From: Clostridia bacterium
Lineage (GTDB): Bacteria; Bacillota_A; Clostridia; Christensenellales; Aristaeellaceae
DNA length: 8,616 nt
Direction: 5' to 3'
NCBI GenBank assembly: GCA_017399225.1
Contig: JAFQEB010000065.1
Location: 1 to 8,616 of the forward strand
Below the pieces are notes generated by a model, which made no database searches, had not been told where the DNA came from, and was given only the letters and a program-made list of their open reading frames with translations. This document shows positions 6,029-8,616 of the stretch, piece by piece. The position numbers and the translations under genes were made by a program. Within the stretch, counting starts at the first letter, position 1. Each line of letters opens with the position of its first letter.

Positions 6029-6104
6029 AGGATCGCAGACCTGTGTCTGCTGCAATTTTCCCACCGCCCTGCGGGATCCTCCCCAGCGGCGGACGCTGCC
6101 CCAT

Positions 6105-6117
6105 CTCCTGAAAGGAG
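6105..6117 (+). promoter_or_regulatory. rimO ribosome binding site inside a small hairpin
   Basis: AGGAG (6113-6117) lies 6 bases before the rimO ATG and supports that start. It is exactly complementary to CTCCT (6105-6109) just upstream, with a GAA loop, so the site can be masked by a 5-pair hairpin. Whether this affects translation is unknown. Confidence 0.6.
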
Positions 6118-6123
6118 CCAACC

Positions 6124-7491
6124 ATGACAACACCCCTCAAGGTCGGCATGATCTCCCTGGGCTGCAACAAGAACCGCGTGGATTCCGAAACCGCGCTGGG
6201 CCTGCTGCGGGATCATGGCTATGTTTTCACCGGCGACCCCGCCCAGGCGGATATCCTGATGGTCAACACCTGCGGCTTTATCGAATCCGCCAAGGAGGAG
6301 TCCATCGACGCCATCTTCGAAATGGCCCAGTACAAGCAAAGCGGCCGCTGCAAGCTGCTGGTGGTCACCGGCTGCCTCGCCCAGCGCTATGAGGAAGCCC
6401 TGACCCAGGAGATCCCCGAGATCGACCTGCTCATGGGCGTCAACCAGTACAAGGAGCTGCCCGCCGCCATCGAAAGGGCGCTCCGGGGCGAAAAGAAGGC
6501 CTACTGCGCGGATGATCACACCTACTATGCCCACGACCGCGTGCTGACCACCCCGGCCTATACCGCCTACACCCGCATCGGCGAGGGCTGCTCCAACCGC
6601 TGCACCTTCTGCGCCATCCCGCTGATCCGCGGCCCGTACCGCTCCCGCCCGGAGGAGGACGTGCTTGCCGAGATCCGGCAGCTGGCAGGGCAGGGCGTGA
6701 AGGAGCACATCCTCGTCGCCCAGGATACCACCCGCTTCGGCACCGACCAGGGCCCGGCGGGCGAAAACGGCGGACACACCACCCTGCCCGAGCTGCTCAG
6801 GAAGGCCGCCGCCATCCCCGGGGTCGAGTGGCTGCGCGTGCTGTACTGCTACCCGGACGAGACGGACGACCGCCTCCTGGACGTGATCGCAAACACCCCC
6901 AACATCTGCAAATACCTCGATCTGCCCATCCAGCACGTCAACGATACCGTGCTGAAGAGGATGCACCGCCGGGGCAACAAGGCGGATATCCTGCGCTGCA
7001 TCCGCGGCGCAAGGGAGCGCGGGCTGACGCTGCGCACCTCCATCATCGTGGGCTTCCCCGGCGAAACGGAGGAACAGTTCCAGGAGCTGCTGCAGGTGCT
7101 GGAGGATGCCGAGTTCGACCGGCTGGGCGCCTTCACCTACTCCCCGGAGGAGGATACCCCCGCCGCCCGTATGCCCGACCAGATCCCCGAGGAAGTGAAG
7201 CAGGAGCGCCTTGACCGCCTGATGGCCATGCAGGCCCGCATCAGCCTCAAGCGCAACCAGGCCCGCGTCGGCACGGTGGAAAAGGTGCTCGTCACCGACG
7301 TTTCCGATGAGGGTCTCCTGCTGGGCCGCAGCCACCGCGAGGCCCCGGAGACCGACGGCGAGATCCTCATCACCCTGCCCCAGGGCGCGCCTCTGCCCCA
7401 GGGCGCGCCTCTGCCCCAGATCGGTTCCTTTATCTCCGTCCGCATCACCCAGGCGGATACCTACGACCTGAAGGGAGAGATGCTTGCATGA
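6124..7491 (+). CDS. rimO: ribosomal protein S12 methylthiotransferase RimO
   Basis: RimO is a radical-SAM enzyme with two iron-sulfur clusters that methylthiolates an aspartate of ribosomal protein S12. The 455-residue product shows the whole family plan. The N-terminal UPF0004 domain begins with SLGCNKNRVDSE, and Cys14, Cys50 and Cys84 hold the auxiliary cluster. The radical-SAM motif is CSNRCTFC (Cys156, Cys160, Cys163), followed by AIPLIRGPYRSR, which separates RimO from MiaB and MtaB. A TRAM domain ends the protein from about 385, finishing YDLKGEMLA. The start follows AAAGGAG at 6 bases. The stop overlaps the pgsA start (ATGA). One oddity is a short tandem duplication in the TRAM domain (residues 418-434, LPQGAP twice plus LPQ). 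All cluster cysteines are intact, so the gene should be functional. Confidence 0.97.
   Translation: MTTPLKVGMISLGCNKNRVDSETALGLLRDHGYVFTGDPAQADILMVNTCGFIESAKEESIDAIFEMAQYKQSGRCKLLVVTGCLAQRYEEALTQEIPEIDLLMGVNQYKELPAAIERALRGEKKAYCADDHTYYAHDRVLTTPAYTAYTRIGEGCSNRCTFCAIPLIRGPYRSRPEEDVLAEIRQLAGQGVKEHILVAQDTTRFGTDQGPAGENGGHTTLPELLRKAAAIPGVEWLRVLYCYPDETDDRLLDVIANTPNICKYLDLPIQHVNDTVLKRMHRRGNKADILRCIRGARERGLTLRTSIIVGFPGETEEQFQELLQVLEDAEFDRLGAFTYSPEEDTPAARMPDQIPEEVKQERLDRLMAMQARISLKRNQARVGTVEKVLVTDVSDEGLLLGRSHREAPETDGEILITLPQGAPLPQGAPLPQIGSFISVRITQADTYDLKGEMLA
7375..7419 (+). repeat. 18-base tandem repeat within rimO
   Basis: CTGCCCCAGGGCGCGCCT occurs at 7375-7392 and identically at 7393-7410, then the first 9 bases again at 7411-7419. 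The unit is six codons, so the frame is kept and LPQGAP is duplicated in a TRAM-domain loop. Perfect identity suggests a recent slippage event. Confidence 0.9.
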
Positions 7492-8060
7492 ATACCCCCA
7501 ACAAACTGAGCCTGCTGCGCGTGATGCTCATCCCCGTGATGGTGCTGCTGATGTACCTCCCCGGCTGGCCGATGGTGCTGCTCTCCACCGCCGTCTTCGG
7601 CGCAGCCGCCTACACCGATTATCTGGATGGCCACATCGCCCGCCGCGACGGCCTGGTCACCGACTTTGGCAAGTTCATCGACCCCGTGGCCGATAAGCTG
7701 CTCAACCTCTCCGCCATGATCATGCTGACCCTGCCGGGCCTGCTGCCCCAGTGGGCCGTGATCGTCATCCTCGCCCGCGAGCTGGCGGTGGATGGCCTGC
7801 GCATGGTGGCCGTCGGCCAGGGCCGGGTGATCGCCGCCGGGCCCCTGGGCAAGATCAAGACCGTCAGCCAGATGGTCATGATCCTCTTCCTGATGCTGGC
7901 CGGCCGCCTGGCCCCGCTCTTCTTCCCGGACGTCGCCGTGCTGCTGACCGTGGTGGACGTGCTGGGCTGGATCATGGTGCTGTGGGTGGTCGTCATCACC
8001 GTCTGGAGCGGCGTGGACTACTTCGTGCGCAACTTCGACTGCATCCGCAACGCCAAGTAA
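7488..8060 (+). CDS. pgsA: CDP-diacylglycerol--glycerol-3-phosphate 3-phosphatidyltransferase
   Basis: PgsA joins CDP-diacylglycerol and glycerol-3-phosphate to make phosphatidylglycerol phosphate, the committed step to phosphatidylglycerol, in the cell membrane. The 190-residue, multi-pass protein carries the complete CDP-alcohol phosphotransferase signature D-x2-DG-x2-AR-x8-G-x3-D-x3-D: Asp44, Asp47, Gly48, Ala51, Arg52, Gly61, Asp65, Asp69. The following conserved ARELAVDGLRMVA (96-108) and GPLGKIKTVSQM (118-129) segments match PgsA rather than phosphatidylserine or cardiolipin synthases of the same superfamily. The length is typical. The ATG overlaps the rimO stop by four bases, and AAGGGAGAG lies about 8 bases upstream, so translation is probably coupled. 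The order rimO-pgsA is common in Bacillota. A terminator follows. Confidence 0.95.
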   Translation: MNTPNKLSLLRVMLIPVMVLLMYLPGWPMVLLSTAVFGAAAYTDYLDGHIARRDGLVTDFGKFIDPVADKLLNLSAMIMLTLPGLLPQWAVIVILARELAVDGLRMVAVGQGRVIAAGPLGKIKTVSQMVMILFLMLAGRLAPLFFPDVAVLLTVVDVLGWIMVLWVVVITVWSGVDYFVRNFDCIRNAK

Positions 8061-8072
8061 CCGGATATGAAC

Positions 8073-8107
8073 AGGGCCGCATCCTCGCTGCTGGATGCGG
8101 CCCTTTC
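8073..8107 (+). terminator. terminator of rimO-pgsA
   Basis: AGGGCCGCATCC (8073-8084) is perfectly complementary to GGATGCGGCCCT (8093-8104) around an 8-base loop, 12 bases past the pgsA stop. The T-run is short (CCCTTTCC), but the stem is very strong. Confidence 0.75.
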
Positions 8108-8155
8108 CGTCCCCCCGTCCGTCAAAGGGGAATATTTGTTCTTATCCACGATGCC

Positions 8156-8184
8156 ATTATAGCACACTTGACGTGATAATGCAA
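8156..8184 (-). promoter_or_regulatory. possible leftward promoter facing pgsA
   Basis: On the minus strand a perfect TATAAT (8161-8156) with TG in extended position is preceded, 17 bases upstream, by TTGCAT (8184-8179, only the first three bases match). A transcript would run antisense across the pgsA terminator and gene end. It may be chance in AT-rich DNA. Confidence 0.35.
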
Positions 8185-8204
8185 GCTAATCTTTGCTAAT
8201 CTTT
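8185..8204 (+). repeat. 10-base direct repeat
   Basis: GCTAATCTTT occurs twice in tandem, flanked by GCAA on both sides. It lies between the two opposed promoters. It may be a slippage product or a protein-binding pair one helical turn apart. Confidence 0.6.
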
Positions 8205-8262
8205 GCAAGGGCGATGCCAGTTTTGTAACACAAATTTAAGAGAACATCCGTTTGCATTTCTC

Positions 8263-8291
8263 TTGACTTTTCCGCATTTTCCTGCTATAAT
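8263..8291 (+). promoter_or_regulatory. near-consensus rightward promoter
   Basis: TTGACT (8263-8268, 5 of 6) and TATAAT (8286-8291, perfect) are separated by the ideal 17 bases, with TG in extended -10 position. This is the best promoter in the window. The expected start is near 8298. No gene follows for at least 318 bases; the transcript would begin with a small hairpin (GTGCCC/GGGCAT, 8301-8317) and run into repeats. Confidence 0.8.
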
Positions 8292-8314
8292 AACCGACAG
8301 GTGCCCCCGGAGGG

Positions 8315-8373
8315 CATAGGGTAACATAGGGAGCATGGGAGCATAGGGAACCCAGGGAACAAAGGGAACCCAG
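8315..8373 (+). repeat. degenerate 9-base tandem repeat
   Basis: About six and a half units of the pattern CNNAGGGAR follow directly after the promoter: CATAGGGTAA, CATAGGGAG, CATGGGAG, CATAGGGAA, CCCAGGGAA, CAAAGGGAA, CCCAG. Units vary between 8 and 10 bases, mostly 9. No start codon with a binding site precedes it on either strand. Confidence 0.75.
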
Positions 8374-8427
8374 TCCCCTCTTCCTCTCAGGGAAAAACAG
8401 ACACTCCTGTGCAGCAGCACAGAACAA

Positions 8428-8616
8428 GCCGCAAGGTGAACGGCCAAAAGGCTCCCCCTTGGGGGGAGCTGTCACCGCAGGTGACTGAGAGGGTCTCCTC
8501 GCCGACCCTCGCAAGGAAACCCGACGCCGCAAGGTGAGCGGCCAAAGGCTCCCCCTTGGGGGGGAGCTGTCACCGAAGGTGACTGAGAGGGTCTCCCCCG
8601 CCGACCCTCGCAAGGA
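8428..8616 (+). repeat. 98-base tandem repeat, two copies, running off the edge
   Basis: The unit starts GCCGCAAGGTGA at 8428 and again at 8526, and the second copy is cut by the window end. The copies differ at only a few positions. Each contains a two-hairpin element (copies D and E of the dispersed family): stem 1 GGCTCCCCC with GGGGGAGCT and stem 2 GTCACC with GGTGAC. A third stem, GAGGGT with ACCCTC, follows. More copies may lie beyond the window. Confidence 0.85.

Larger units (their letters stand above)
8111..8616. other. gene-free right flank
   Basis: No gene is supported here. The open frames on the minus strand (8196-8447 and 8236-8613) run through low-complexity repeats and lack start signals. 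The stretch holds an AT-rich block with promoters on both strands (8156-8184 minus, 8263-8291 plus), a 10-base direct repeat, a run of 9-base repeats, a CTGTGC/GCACAG hairpin (8407-8422) and a 98-base tandem repeat that leaves the window. Confidence 0.6.

Noticed and set aside
6022..7335. Minus-strand open frame of 437 codons
   Set aside because: Shadow of rimO, which carries all expected cysteine motifs on the plus strand.
8168..8173. TTGACG as a second rightward -35
   Set aside because: No acceptable -10 lies 16-19 bases downstream.
8241..8254. LexA-like box (AGAAC-N4-GTTTG) upstream of the strong promoter
   Set aside because: It matches the CGAAC-N4-GTTCG pattern only in part, and no damage-response gene is in view.
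8196..8613. Two minus-strand open frames rich in Val-Pro and Ser-Leu repeats
   Set aside because: They are translations of the 9-base repeats and hairpin repeats; no start signals and no recognisable domain.
8428..8616. CRISPR array
   Set aside because: The units are 98 bases with near-identical sequence throughout and no variable spacers.

Overview
The window looks like chromosomal DNA from a GC-rich member of the Clostridia (Bacillota), probably a gut lineage. Several signs point this way: AGGAG-type ribosome binding sites at the gene starts, sigma-A style promoters with extended -10 elements, a rimO-pgsA pair with a 4-base overlap, and intergenic regions full of a dispersed two-hairpin repeat (AAAGGCTCCC...GGGAGCTG...TGAGGG) that I associate with gut Clostridia. 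The assignment is inference; no rRNA or tRNA is present to fix it.

Layout. 1-424: gene-free, with a long hairpin, one two-hairpin repeat and a terminator. 425-4595 (minus strand): a three-gene operon read right to left as a duplicated DUF1538 membrane protein, a tandem PII-like protein, and a Na/Pi-cotransporter family protein with a C-terminal PhoU-like region. A good promoter at 4816-4845 drives it, and its roughly 210-base leader carries a strong stem, a second hairpin and an intrinsic terminator before the first gene. 4942-5511 (minus): an independent DUF402 gene with its own promoter and a likely terminator. 5567-5999: hairpin-dense, gene-free DNA between the divergent DUF402 and rimO promoters. 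6124-8060 (plus): rimO (ribosomal protein S12 methylthiotransferase) overlapping pgsA (phosphatidylglycerophosphate synthase), closed by a terminator. 8111-8616: gene-free, with a near-consensus promoter firing rightward into 9-base repeats and then a 98-base tandem repeat that runs off the window.

How the genes may work together. Two members of the minus-strand operon are membrane transporters expected to be ion-coupled: DUF1538 proteins have been linked to Na+(Li+,K+)/H+ antiport as UmpAB, and the third gene is Na/Pi-type. The middle gene is a likely cytosolic PII-like sensor. A PII-type regulator coupled to ion or phosphate transport, with an RNA switch deciding whether the operon is read, is the most plausible undescribed system here. 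The leader can be folded by hand so that a duplicated 8-base segment, GGAGTCTG, either sits in an internal loop or takes over the terminator's 5' arm. I do not recognise it as a known riboswitch class. The second candidate is the promoter-driven structured repeat array at the right edge. rimO and pgsA are ordinary housekeeping genes apart from an 18-base tandem duplication inside rimO.
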